The notes under the pieces: model-generated
What the model saw: only the letters and a program-made list of their open reading frames with translations
Told to the model about the DNA's origin: nothing
Database searches by the model: none
Position numbers and translations under genes: made by a program
Assembly (NCBI GenBank): GCA_021106665.1
Contig: JAIOTR010000212.1
Location: 1 to 6,509, forward strand
Source of the DNA: Bacteroidales bacterium
GTDB lineage: Bacteria > Bacteroidota > Bacteroidia > Bacteroidales > JAADJA01
Direction: 5' to 3'
Length of the DNA: 6,509 bases
Shown: positions 1 to 5,297 of the stretch, one piece after another
Layout of the letters: every line of letters starts with the position of its first letter
How positions within the stretch are numbered: position 1 is the stretch's first letter

Positions 1-792
1 ATGAATAAAAGACTAACTTACAAAGAGTTAGAAGGCCAGATCACTCAAATCAGGGGTGAATTAGCTTCTAAGGATGATGAAGTAAATAAAATTAAATCAT
101 CATTTTTATCTAATTTCTCTCATGAAATCAGAACACCCATGAATGTAATCGTTGGATTTTCTAACCTATTAAACGACTCTACTTACAACCAGGAGCAAAT
201 AGGCTTTTTCATTGATGAAATTAACAAAAGCAGTAAAGAATTATTAATATTAATTGATAATGTCATTTTAACAGCAAAAGTTGAGAATGATAATGTTGCA
301 GTGGATATGAAGATGAATGAAATTAATTCGCTCATGAATGATTTATACAGCCATTTTCAGCAAAAGCTAAAAAATGCAAATAAAAGAATTGAACTAAAAT
401 TGATTTCTACTGAAAATTATTCTAATAATAAAATATTTACTGATCCCAGGATTATGAAGGAGATATTGAACAATCTCTTTGAAAATGCTGCTAAATATGC
501 GATAAATGGTTCTCTTGAATTCGGATACAGAATTTTGGGAGAAAAAACTGCAGAGTTTTTTGTACGGGACTCAACTCAACGAATAAACAATAGTAATAAT
601 AATCGATTTTACAAAAAAATTAACGGTTCTGATAACAATGCTCTGAATGGTGGAGATCAACATGGAATAGGTTTAACCATTTCAGATAAGCTGATAAGAT
701 TACTAGGTGGAAAGCTAACCGTAAAATCTACTTTTGAAAATGGATCCTCTTTTAATTTTACCATACCTCTATTAGTTGAAAAGCCTGTATAA
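1..792 (+). CDS. Soluble sensor histidine kinase-like protein (HisKA + HATPase_c), possibly 5'-truncated
   Basis: This is a two-component histidine kinase core of 263 residues with no membrane segment and no recognisable sensor domain. A short charged, probably coiled-coil N-terminus (about 5-35) leads into the H box FSHEIRTPMN with phospho-acceptor His41, so residues about 33-100 form the HisKA dimerisation domain. The HATPase_c domain (about 145-258) has a good N box (NNLFENAAKYA, 157-167, Asn162 as the metal ligand) and a G2 box (HGIGLTIS, 221-228). The G1 box is degenerate: the usual DTGxGI reads DSTQRI (190-195), keeping the Asp but losing both glycines, and an Asn-rich insert-like stretch follows (about 196-212). 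ATP binding may therefore be altered. There is no receiver domain after the kinase core and no response regulator next to it. The ATG lies at base 1, so the true start may be upstream and a PAS or other sensor domain may be missing from view. Confidence 0.85.
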   Translation: MNKRLTYKELEGQITQIRGELASKDDEVNKIKSSFLSNFSHEIRTPMNVIVGFSNLLNDSTYNQEQIGFFIDEINKSSKELLILIDNVILTAKVENDNVAVDMKMNEINSLMNDLYSHFQQKLKNANKRIELKLISTENYSNNKIFTDPRIMKEILNNLFENAAKYAINGSLEFGYRILGEKTAEFFVRDSTQRINNSNNNRFYKKINGSDNNALNGGDQHGIGLTISDKLIRLLGGKLTVKSTFENGSSFNFTIPLLVEKPV

Positions 793-810
793 GATACGGG
801 CCAAATATAA

Positions 811-841
811 AAAAGCCATCCTGATCAGATGGCTTTTTTTT
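811..841. terminator. Bidirectional intrinsic terminator between the kinase gene and tRNA-Val
   Basis: The 6-bp stem GCCATC (815-820) / GATGGC (828-833) encloses a 7-base loop. An A run lies on the left (811-814, with further A/T before it) and eight T lie on the right (834-841). Read on plus, it ends the kinase transcript 18 bp after its stop codon. Read on minus, the A run becomes a U tract and it ends the tRNA-Val transcript, whose 3' end is at 843. One hairpin thus serves two convergent genes. Confidence 0.85.
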
Positions 842-842
842 G

Positions 843-917
843 TGGGGCTTAGCAGATTCGAACTGCTGACCTCATGCCTGTCAAGCATGCGCTCTAAACC
901 AACTGAGCTAAAGCCCC
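843..917 (-). tRNA. tRNA-Val (anticodon GAC)
   Basis: The 75-nt tRNA reads on the minus strand. The acceptor stem is GGGGCTT / AAGCCCC (7 bp), the D arm GCTC/GAGC, the anticodon stem CATGC/GCATG with loop TTGACAG, and the T arm AGCAG/CTGCT with TTCGAAT. The base after U33 begins anticodon GAC, which reads the valine codons GUC and GUU. The plus strand shows GTC at this place, which could be mistaken for an Asp anticodon, but the clover-leaf folds only on minus. The discriminator is A and is followed by CA, so CCA is not encoded and must be added by the CCA-adding enzyme. It is a single-gene unit with its own -7 element upstream and the shared terminator downstream. Confidence 0.95.
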
Positions 918-926
918 TTCATTTTG

Positions 927-934
927 CAAAATTA
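927..934 (-). promoter_or_regulatory. Probable -7 element of the tRNA-Val promoter
   Basis: On the minus strand this reads TAATTTTG, a full match to the Bacteroidetes -7 consensus TAnnTTTG. It ends 9 bp before the tRNA 5' end, so the primary transcript would carry almost no leader. A TTTG on minus at 962-959 could be the -33 element, but the 24-bp spacer is longer than the usual 19-21, so only the -7 box is called with some confidence. Confidence 0.55.
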
Positions 935-994
935 ATAATTCATTTGTAATTATTGAACCAAAGAACAAAAAATCCAATAAATTAACAGGAATAT

Positions 995-1002
995 TACTTT
1001 TG
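995..1002 (+). promoter_or_regulatory. Probable -7 element upstream of the dipeptidyl peptidase gene
   Basis: TACTTTTG matches TAnnTTTG exactly and is identical to the -7 boxes before rpsU and before the tRNA-tuf operon. It lies 29 bp before the ATG at 1032, which leaves a leader of roughly 22-25 nt. No TTTG or TTG is seen at the proper -33 distance (about 971-975), so the promoter may be weaker than the others or need an activator. Confidence 0.55.
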
Positions 1003-1031
1003 CCCGATTAAGAAACTAAATCGATATTATA

Positions 1032-3233
1032 ATGAATAAAATAAATATACTTTTTATCATAGTAGTTTTATTTACTGAATCATTCGTCTATGGTCAGGGT
1101 ATCCAGAAAGATATTACACTGGAGGATATATTCAGTAATAGAAAGTTTTCAACTGCTCGTATCGGAGATTATATATCCATGAATGATGGAGAGCATTATT
1201 GTGTGTGGGAAAATGACAGTTTAAATATTTTCGATTATAAAACAGGGAGTTATAAAAAGATAGTGGTTACCACCTCGCAACTCACACCTCCTGGCGACAC
1301 AATCCCAATATCAATAGATAAATTTTATTTCAGTCAGGATGAGGGTAGGATATTGCTTACAACTGAAACTGAAAAAATATACAGAAGGTCAACGAAGTCA
1401 AATTATTATATATATGACATTGGATCTAAAGACATATCACCGTTGTCGGATGGGGGAAAACAAAGATTAGCAACTTTCTCTCCTGATGGTTCCAAAGTAG
1501 CATTTGTAAGGAACAATAATATCTTTATTAAAGATATTAATTCCAAAGTTGAATATGCAATAACTTTTGACGGCCTATATAATAATATAGTATATGGAGC
1601 AACTGATTGGGTTTATGAAGAAGAATTTGGATTTACAAAAGCGTTTTTTTGGTCTCCTGATGGATCACAGATAGCATTCTACAGGTTTGATGAAACAAAT
1701 GTAAAAGAATTTCAAATGACCATATGGGGTAAATTATATCCTGAAGTTCAAAAATTGAAATACCCTAAGGCCGGTGAAGAAAATTCAATCATCAACATCC
1801 TGATTTATAATTTAAAAACCAAAATTACTACAGAAATGGACATCGGAAATGAAACTGATATCTACATTCCAAGAGTTAAATGGACAAACAATGCTAATAA
1901 CTTGGCCATTCAATGGATGAACAGACATCAGAATGAACTCAAAATATTACTGGCCAATTCCGAAACAGGAGAAACCCAATCTATTTATCATGAAACCAAT
2001 AAGTATTATATTAACATTACAAATAATCTGACATTTCTGAAAAATGATGAGGATTTCATCTTTACAAGTGAAATGGATGGTTACAACCATATATACTTAT
2101 ACGATATAGATGGAAACCTGATTAATCAAATCACATATGGAAATTATGATATTTCAAAGTTTATTGGAGTTAATGAAAGTAAAGGTCTGGTTTATTATAC
2201 TTCATCTGAATCATCTCCAATAAACAGGGAACTATATGTTATAAAATTAGATGGTACAGGTAAAAAATTACTTTCAAAAAATCTTGGAAACAATAGTGTT
2301 AAATTTAGCAAGAACTATAAATATTTCATCAATACATATTCTAATGCCAATACACCACCGCTTGTAACAATTAATTCCTCAAAAGGAAAACAATTGAGAA
2401 TTATCACAGATAATAGTAATCTTAATGAGACAATAGATAATTTTGGGTTTTGTGATAAAAAGTTTTTTCAGTTTCGTACATCCGATGATGTTGAATTAAA
2501 CGGATGGATGATTAAGCCATCAAATTTTGACCCTTCCAAAAAATATCCAATATTAATGTACGTTTATGGAGGTCCGGGGTCTCAAACTGTTCGTAACTCC
2601 TGGGGAAGAGGAAGCACCTGGTACCAAATGCTTGCTCAAAAGGGAATAATAATAGTCTCGGTTGATAACAGGGGCACAGGAGCAAGAGGCGAAGAATTTA
2701 AGAAGATGACTTATCTTCAACTTGGTAAATATGAAACCATTGATCAAATTGAAGCGGCCAAATATCTCGGATCATTGGATTATGTTGATGCTAACCGAAT
2801 TGGCATATGGGGATGGAGTTATGGAGGTTATATGACGTTGTCTTGTTTAACAAAAGGTGCTAATTATTTTTCGATGGGAATAGCAGTTGCCCCAGTAACC
2901 ACTTGGCGATATTACGACAATATTTATACTGAAAGGTTCATGCAAACTCCTCAAGAAAACCCTAACGGTTTTGATGACAATTCCCCCATTAATCATGTTG
3001 AAAAGCTTAAAGGAAATCTCCTGTTAATTCATGGTACAGCCGATGACAATGTACACGTGCAAAATTCCATTGATTTTATTTCAGCAATGGTTAGCGCTAA
3101 CAAACCTTTCGATATGCAGTTATATCCAAACAGCAATCATGGAATATACACCGGAAAAAACACAACATTACATCTCTATACGCGAATGACTGGATTTATT
3201 TATGGAAATTTATTAAAAAACTTTGACGAATAA
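1032..3233 (+). CDS. Exported dipeptidyl peptidase IV-like prolyl peptidase (family S9B)
   Basis: This 733-residue serine peptidase probably removes Xaa-Pro dipeptides from peptide N-termini outside the cytoplasm. Residues 1-22 look like a Sec signal peptide: a short basic start, a hydrophobic core, then FVYGQG. Residues about 50-480 form the DPP IV N-terminal beta-propeller, with WSPDG-like blades and the motif DWVYEEEFG (192-200). Its Glu197-Glu198 correspond to human DPP IV Glu205-Glu206, which bind the substrate amino terminus. The C-terminal alpha/beta hydrolase domain (about 490-730) has VYGGPGSQ with the oxyanion Tyr512, GWSYGGY with nucleophile Ser596, GTADDNVH with Asp671 (and Asn673, like human Asn710), and NHGI with His703. 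The triad is complete and the length fits bacterial DPP IV. A prolyl tripeptidyl peptidase, a close relative in Bacteroidales, cannot be excluded. No SD sequence precedes the ATG. There is no lipobox, so the protein is probably periplasmic. Confidence 0.93.
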   Translation: MNKINILFIIVVLFTESFVYGQGIQKDITLEDIFSNRKFSTARIGDYISMNDGEHYCVWENDSLNIFDYKTGSYKKIVVTTSQLTPPGDTIPISIDKFYFSQDEGRILLTTETEKIYRRSTKSNYYIYDIGSKDISPLSDGGKQRLATFSPDGSKVAFVRNNNIFIKDINSKVEYAITFDGLYNNIVYGATDWVYEEEFGFTKAFFWSPDGSQIAFYRFDETNVKEFQMTIWGKLYPEVQKLKYPKAGEENSIINILIYNLKTKITTEMDIGNETDIYIPRVKWTNNANNLAIQWMNRHQNELKILLANSETGETQSIYHETNKYYINITNNLTFLKNDEDFIFTSEMDGYNHIYLYDIDGNLINQITYGNYDISKFIGVNESKGLVYYTSSESSPINRELYVIKLDGTGKKLLSKNLGNNSVKFSKNYKYFINTYSNANTPPLVTINSSKGKQLRIITDNSNLNETIDNFGFCDKKFFQFRTSDDVELNGWMIKPSNFDPSKKYPILMYVYGGPGSQTVRNSWGRGSTWYQMLAQKGIIIVSVDNRGTGARGEEFKKMTYLQLGKYETIDQIEAAKYLGSLDYVDANRIGIWGWSYGGYMTLSCLTKGANYFSMGIAVAPVTTWRYYDNIYTERFMQTPQENPNGFDDNSPINHVEKLKGNLLLIHGTADDNVHVQNSIDFISAMVSANKPFDMQLYPNSNHGIYTGKNTTLHLYTRMTGFIYGNLLKNFDE

Positions 3234-3235
3234 GT

Positions 3236-3266
3236 TTTGCTATTTATAATATTATTTATACTTTTG
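3236..3266 (+). promoter_or_regulatory. rpsU promoter (Bacteroidetes primary-sigma type)
   Basis: The -33 element TTTG (3236-3239) and the -7 element TACTTTTG (3259-3266) are separated by 19 bp, an exact fit to the Bacteroidetes consensus. The -33 box begins 2 bp after the stop codon of the peptidase gene. The start point should lie near 3272, giving an A-rich leader of about 24 nt before the rpsU ATG. Confidence 0.85.
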
Positions 3267-3295
3267 CACCCCAATTTTAAATAAAAAAGAGTAAT

Positions 3296-3490
3296 ATGAT
3301 TATAATACCTATTAAAGAAGGTGAAAGCATCGACAGGGCTTTAAAAAAGTATAAGAGAAAGTTTGAGAAAACCGGGGTTATTAAAGAACTGCGTGAAAGA
3401 CAAAAATTCACAAAACCTTCAGTAAAAAAGAGAGAAGAAAAACTTAAGGCAATATACGTTCAAGGTATTAGACAGCAAGAAGAAGGATAG
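3296..3490 (+). CDS. rpsU: 30S ribosomal protein bS21
   Basis: This small basic protein of 64 residues has the typical S21 pattern: an N-terminal strand (MIIIPIKEGE), then RALKKYKRKFEKTGVIKELRER (residues about 14-35), the KPS motif (40-42) and a Lys/Arg-rich helix. The length is usual for Bacteroidetes and a little shorter than E. coli S21. bS21 sits on the 30S platform near the 3' end of 16S rRNA. In Flavobacterium johnsoniae, a member of this phylum, structural work has shown that bS21 together with bS18 and bS6 sequesters the anti-SD tail, which explains the rarity of SD-led genes. The leader here has only a weak AGAG before the ATG, not a full SD. It has its own promoter, and no hairpin terminator is seen after the stop, so some read-through into xerC is possible. 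Confidence 0.95.
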   Translation: MIIIPIKEGESIDRALKKYKRKFEKTGVIKELRERQKFTKPSVKKREEKLKAIYVQGIRQQEEG

Positions 3491-3517
3491 AAATTAACCT
3501 ATTTTAATAAATTTTAC

Positions 3518-3547
3518 CAAAAGAAATTTTTGTTTCAAAAGAAATTT
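3518..3547 (+). repeat. 12-bp direct repeat in the xerC promoter
   Basis: CAAAAGAAATTT occurs at 3518-3529 and again, identically, at 3536-3547, 18 bp apart. The copies bracket the -33 TTTG (3529-3532), and the second fills much of the spacer before the -7 box. This is a good position for a regulator binding site, but the sequence is so AT-rich that a chance origin is possible. Confidence 0.5.
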
Positions 3548-3559
3548 ATCTTACCTTTG
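3529..3559 (+). promoter_or_regulatory. xerC-hpf promoter (Bacteroidetes primary-sigma type)
   Basis: The -33 TTTG (3529-3532) and the -7 TACCTTTG (3552-3559) have a 19-bp spacer, again an exact consensus fit. Transcription should begin near 3565, about 15 nt before ATG 3581. The in-frame TTG at 3530 lies inside the -33 box, upstream of the start point, so it cannot serve as start codon for this transcript. Confidence 0.8.
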
Positions 3560-3580
3560 GAACAAAGATTTTTTCTTTTT

Positions 3581-4468
3581 ATGCATACAGTTAATTTTCT
3601 TCGATATATACAATTTGAAAAAAGATACTCCTCAAAAACAGTAATAGCTTACCAAAATGACCTCTCTCAGTTCAAAGAATTTATTATCCAAGAATACTCT
3701 ATTCAAAATATTCAATCGGTCACTCATCAAATGATTCGATCCTGGATTGTTAGTTTGGCAAGTAAATCTATTTCATCGAGAACGATTAATAGAAAAATTT
3801 CCACTTTAAAGTCATACTATAAATTCTTGCAAAAGGAAGATATTGTTCATGAAAATCCGATGGTAAAAATAATTTCACCAAAAATGAACAAAAAGATACC
3901 CGAATTTATTGCTAAAGAGAAGATGGATTTTTTATTCGATGATGTGTCATTTGGAACAGAATTCGAAGGGATCAGGGACAGACTGATAATTGAATTGTTT
4001 TATTTCACTGGTATGCGTTTATCTGAATTAATAGAATTAAAACATAAAGACATAGATTTAAATAATCAAAGGTTAAAAGTGCTGGGAAAAAGAAATAAAG
4101 AAAGGATTATCCCGTTTTCAAATGCACTGTCAAGCTCTATTAGTGATTACAAACAAGTACGAGAAAGAGAAGTAGAGCAAACTGATTCCACTGATTATTT
4201 TTTTGTAACTAAAAAAGGAAAAAAAATATACGAAAAACTTGTGTATCAGGTCGTAAATTCGTATCTTGGTAAGGTTTCTACATTAAGAAAAAAAAGCCCG
4301 CACGTGTTAAGACACACTTTTGCAACCCATATGCTGAACAATGGCGCTGATCTGAACGCCATCAAGGAAATACTTGGTCATGCAAACCTTGCTGCAACTC
4401 AAATTTACACACACAACACAGTGGAAAAGCTTAAAACCATATATAAACAAGCCCATCCAAGGGCATAA
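3581..4468 (+). CDS. xerC: Tyrosine recombinase XerC (chromosome dimer resolution)
   Basis: This 295-residue site-specific recombinase of the phage-integrase family is expected to act with a XerD partner at dif to resolve chromosome dimers at division. The N-terminal SAM-like core-binding domain spans about 1-85 (FLRYIQFEKRYSSKTVIAYQ near the start). The catalytic domain (about 110-290) keeps all active residues: Arg146 (FTGMRLSEL), Lys170 (LGKRNKER), His241 and Arg244 (HVLRHTFATHM), His267 (LGHAN) and nucleophile Tyr276 (IYTH). The spacing is nearly that of E. coli XerC. The C-terminal HPRA ending and the GMRLSEL motif favour XerC over XerD, but paralogues in this phylum are close. ATG 3581 is preferred over an in-frame TTG at 3530, because the domain begins right after it, the length is typical, and the promoter lies between the two. 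The start is preceded by a T run with no SD. hpf follows 18 bp downstream. Confidence 0.9.
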   Translation: MHTVNFLRYIQFEKRYSSKTVIAYQNDLSQFKEFIIQEYSIQNIQSVTHQMIRSWIVSLASKSISSRTINRKISTLKSYYKFLQKEDIVHENPMVKIISPKMNKKIPEFIAKEKMDFLFDDVSFGTEFEGIRDRLIIELFYFTGMRLSELIELKHKDIDLNNQRLKVLGKRNKERIIPFSNALSSSISDYKQVREREVEQTDSTDYFFVTKKGKKIYEKLVYQVVNSYLGKVSTLRKKSPHVLRHTFATHMLNNGADLNAIKEILGHANLAATQIYTHNTVEKLKTIYKQAHPRA

Positions 4469-4472
4469 AACG

Positions 4473-4481
4473 AAAGGAGAT
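4473..4481 (+). promoter_or_regulatory. Strong Shine-Dalgarno sequence of hpf
   Basis: AAAGGAGAT contains AGGAG (4475-4479) with a 7-nt spacer to the ATG at 4487, a near-ideal SD in E. coli terms. The other protein genes with a visible leader have A- or T-rich sequence here (rpsU only a weak AGAG), as is normal for Bacteroidetes. The site therefore stands out and also settles the hpf start codon. Confidence 0.85.
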
Positions 4482-4486
4482 AAAAC

Positions 4487-4786
4487 ATGAAAGTAAAAAT
4501 CAACTCAGTTCATTTCAAAGCCGACCAAAAATTAACTGATTTTATTAACGACAAGGTAGGGAAATTATCAGGTATGTACGATGGGGTTATAGGAAGTGAT
4601 GTAACATTAAAAGTAGAAAATACCGACTCTCCTGAAAATAAAATTGCGGAAATTCGACTTATAATCCGCGGAAATGATCTATATGCCAAGAAGCAATCCA
4701 AGACTTTTGAAGAGGCTACCGATGTAGCTGTAGAAGCCCTGAGACGCCAATTAACAAGGCATAAAAGCAAGATCAGAAACCGATAA
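4487..4786 (+). CDS. hpf: Ribosome hibernation-promoting factor, short form (HPF/RaiA family)
   Basis: This 99-residue protein of the HPF/YfiA family binds the 30S subunit in the tRNA/mRNA channel and stops translation in resting cells. The beta-alpha-beta-beta-beta-alpha pattern is visible. It begins MKVKINSVHF, has helix KLTDFINDKVGKL (about 15-27) and strands around 36-65, and ends in the family's signature helix (TFEEATDVAVEALRRQLTRH, 73-92) with a basic tail. It ends there, so it lacks the C-terminal dimerisation domain of long HPF. Whether it promotes 100S dimers or only inactivates 70S cannot be told. It lies 18 bp after xerC, without a promoter of its own, and is probably co-transcribed. 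Translation is likely SD-driven, unlike that of its neighbours. A terminator stands between it and the tRNA-tuf operon, which keeps the hibernation factor apart from the growth genes. Confidence 0.92.
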   Translation: MKVKINSVHFKADQKLTDFINDKVGKLSGMYDGVIGSDVTLKVENTDSPENKIAEIRLIIRGNDLYAKKQSKTFEEATDVAVEALRRQLTRHKSKIRNR

Positions 4787-4805
4787 AAATTAATTTATTT
4801 TTTTC

Positions 4806-4837
4806 TTTGATTATTAAGAATATGTTTTATACTTTTG
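4806..4837 (+). promoter_or_regulatory. Promoter of the tRNA-tuf operon
   Basis: The -33 TTTG (4806-4809) and the -7 TACTTTTG (4830-4837) have a 20-bp spacer, matching the Bacteroidetes consensus. It lies 44 bp before the first tRNA, which fits a short leader removed by tRNA processing. The next base after the -7 box begins a terminator hairpin. Confidence 0.85.
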
Positions 4838-4865
4838 CAGTCCTTTTTTTGAGGACTGTTTTTTT
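4838..4865 (+). terminator. Intrinsic terminator after hpf, overlapping the tRNA-tuf transcription start
   Basis: The perfect 7-bp stem CAGTCCT (4838-4844) / AGGACTG (4852-4858) has a 7-base loop (six T and a G) and is followed by seven T (4859-4865). It would end transcripts arriving from xerC-hpf. The tRNA-tuf promoter sits directly against its left arm, so the expected start point (about 4841-4845) lies in or at the end of that arm. New transcripts would lack a complete stem. Confidence 0.8.
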
Positions 4866-4881
4866 ATATATTTTCGACATT

Positions 4882-4955
4882 GCCAATGTAGCTCAGTTGG
4901 CCAGAGCAGCTGATTTGTAATCAGCCGGTCGGGGGTTCGAATCCCTCCATTGGCT
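4882..4955 (+). tRNA. tRNA-Thr (anticodon TGT)
   Basis: The 74-nt tRNA has acceptor stem GCCAATG/CATTGGC, D arm GCTC/GAGC, anticodon stem GCTGA/TCAGC with loop TTTGTAA (anticodon TGT, reading ACA and ACG), and T arm GGGGG/CCCTC with one G-U pair and loop TTCGAAT. The discriminator is T, and CCA is not encoded. It is first in the tRNA-tuf operon, the place of thrU in E. coli. The spacer to tRNA-Tyr is 29 bp. Confidence 0.96.
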
Positions 4956-4984
4956 CGTTCTTTTTTGTATTGAAAATTTAATTT

Positions 4985-5066
4985 GGGGAGATTCCAGAGC
5001 GGTCAAACGGGGCAGACTGTAAATCTGTTGGCTAAGCCTTCGGAGGTTCGAATCCTCCTCTCCCCA
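4985..5066 (+). tRNA. tRNA-Tyr (anticodon GTA)
   Basis: The 82-nt class II tRNA has acceptor stem GGGGAGA/TCTCCCC, anticodon stem GCAGA/TCTGT with loop CTGTAAA (anticodon GTA), a long variable arm (TGGCTAAGCCTTC, with internal GGCT/AGCC pairing), and T arm GGAGG/CCTCC. The discriminator is A, as bacterial TyrRS expects, and it is not followed by an encoded CCA. It is second in the operon, the place of E. coli tyrU. An unusually long spacer of 82 bp follows. Confidence 0.96.
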
Positions 5067-5075
5067 CAGAAAGGG

Positions 5076-5137
5076 GTGTGAGTTTGTGGCTGTGTGTGAA
5101 AGTGTAAGTGTGATAATACCTGCACCTAAACTCACAC
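5076..5137 (+). repeat. TG-rich inverted repeat between tRNA-Tyr and tRNA-Gly
   Basis: GTGTGAGTTT (5076-5085) and AAACTCACAC (5128-5137) form a perfect 10-bp inverted repeat around a 42-base interval rich in GTG triplets. The right arm can also pair with a nearer segment: GTGTGTGA (5092-5099) with TCACACAC (5132-5139), 8 bp with a 32-base loop. The transcript could thus take two exclusive stems. No T run follows, so it is not an intrinsic terminator. The spacer (5067-5148) is clearly richer in GC than the neighbouring ones. I do not recognise it; it could be a processing element, a small inserted repeat or a regulatory RNA. Confidence 0.7.
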
Positions 5138-5148
5138 ACGCTAATTTT

Positions 5149-5221
5149 GCGGGAGTAGCTCATATGGTAGAGCGACAGCCTTCCAAGCTGTAGGTGGCCG
5201 GTTCGAGCCCGGTCTCCCGCT
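5149..5221 (+). tRNA. tRNA-Gly (anticodon TCC)
   Basis: The 73-nt tRNA has acceptor stem GCGGGAG/CTCCCGC, D arm GCTC/GAGC, anticodon stem ACAGC/GCTGT with loop CTTCCAA (anticodon TCC, reading GGA and GGG), and T arm GCCGG/CCGGT with TTCGAGC. The discriminator is T, and CCA is not encoded. It is third in the operon, the place of E. coli glyT. Only 4 bp separate it from the next tRNA, so both must come from one precursor. Confidence 0.96.
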
Positions 5222-5225
5222 CAAT

Positions 5226-5297
5226 GCCATTGTAGCTCAGGGGTAGAGCGCTTCCTTGGTAAGGAAGAGGTCACGAGTTCAATTCTCGTCAATGGCT
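5226..5297 (+). tRNA. tRNA-Thr (anticodon GGT)
   Basis: The 72-nt tRNA has acceptor stem GCCATTG/CAATGGC, D arm GCTC/GAGC with a short loop, anticodon stem CTTCC/GGAAG with loop TTGGTAA (anticodon GGT, reading ACC and ACU), and T arm ACGAG/CTCGT with TTCAATT. The discriminator is T, and CCA is not encoded. It is fourth in the operon, the place of E. coli thrT. With tRNA-Thr(TGT) it covers the four threonine codons, with wobble. Confidence 0.96.

Noticed and set aside
843..917. tRNA-Asp(GTC) on the plus strand
   Set aside because: GTC appears on plus, but the D arm, the T arm and U33 are correct only on minus, giving tRNA-Val(GAC).
2553..2747. 64-codon open frame on the minus strand
   Set aside because: It lies wholly within the catalytic domain of the peptidase gene, has no promoter or start context and resembles no protein I know; it is a shadow frame.
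3581..4468. Recombinase as the integrase of a mobile island, with tRNAs as attachment site
   Set aside because: Length, motifs and neighbours fit housekeeping XerC. The nearby tRNAs are intact, without a repeated tRNA end or foreign cargo genes.
4510..4770. 86-codon open frame on the minus strand
   Set aside because: It is antisense to nearly all of hpf, whose family signature is clear on plus.
4893..5135. 80-codon open frame on the minus strand
   Set aside because: It crosses two tRNA genes and the TG-rich spacer. Such translated tRNA antisense frames (RRDSNPRP-like peptides) are a common annotation artefact.
5142..5149. TAATTTTG before tRNA-Gly as an internal promoter
   Set aside because: It matches the -7 consensus, but its last G is already the first base of the tRNA, so a start point would fall inside the tRNA; no -33 element is present.
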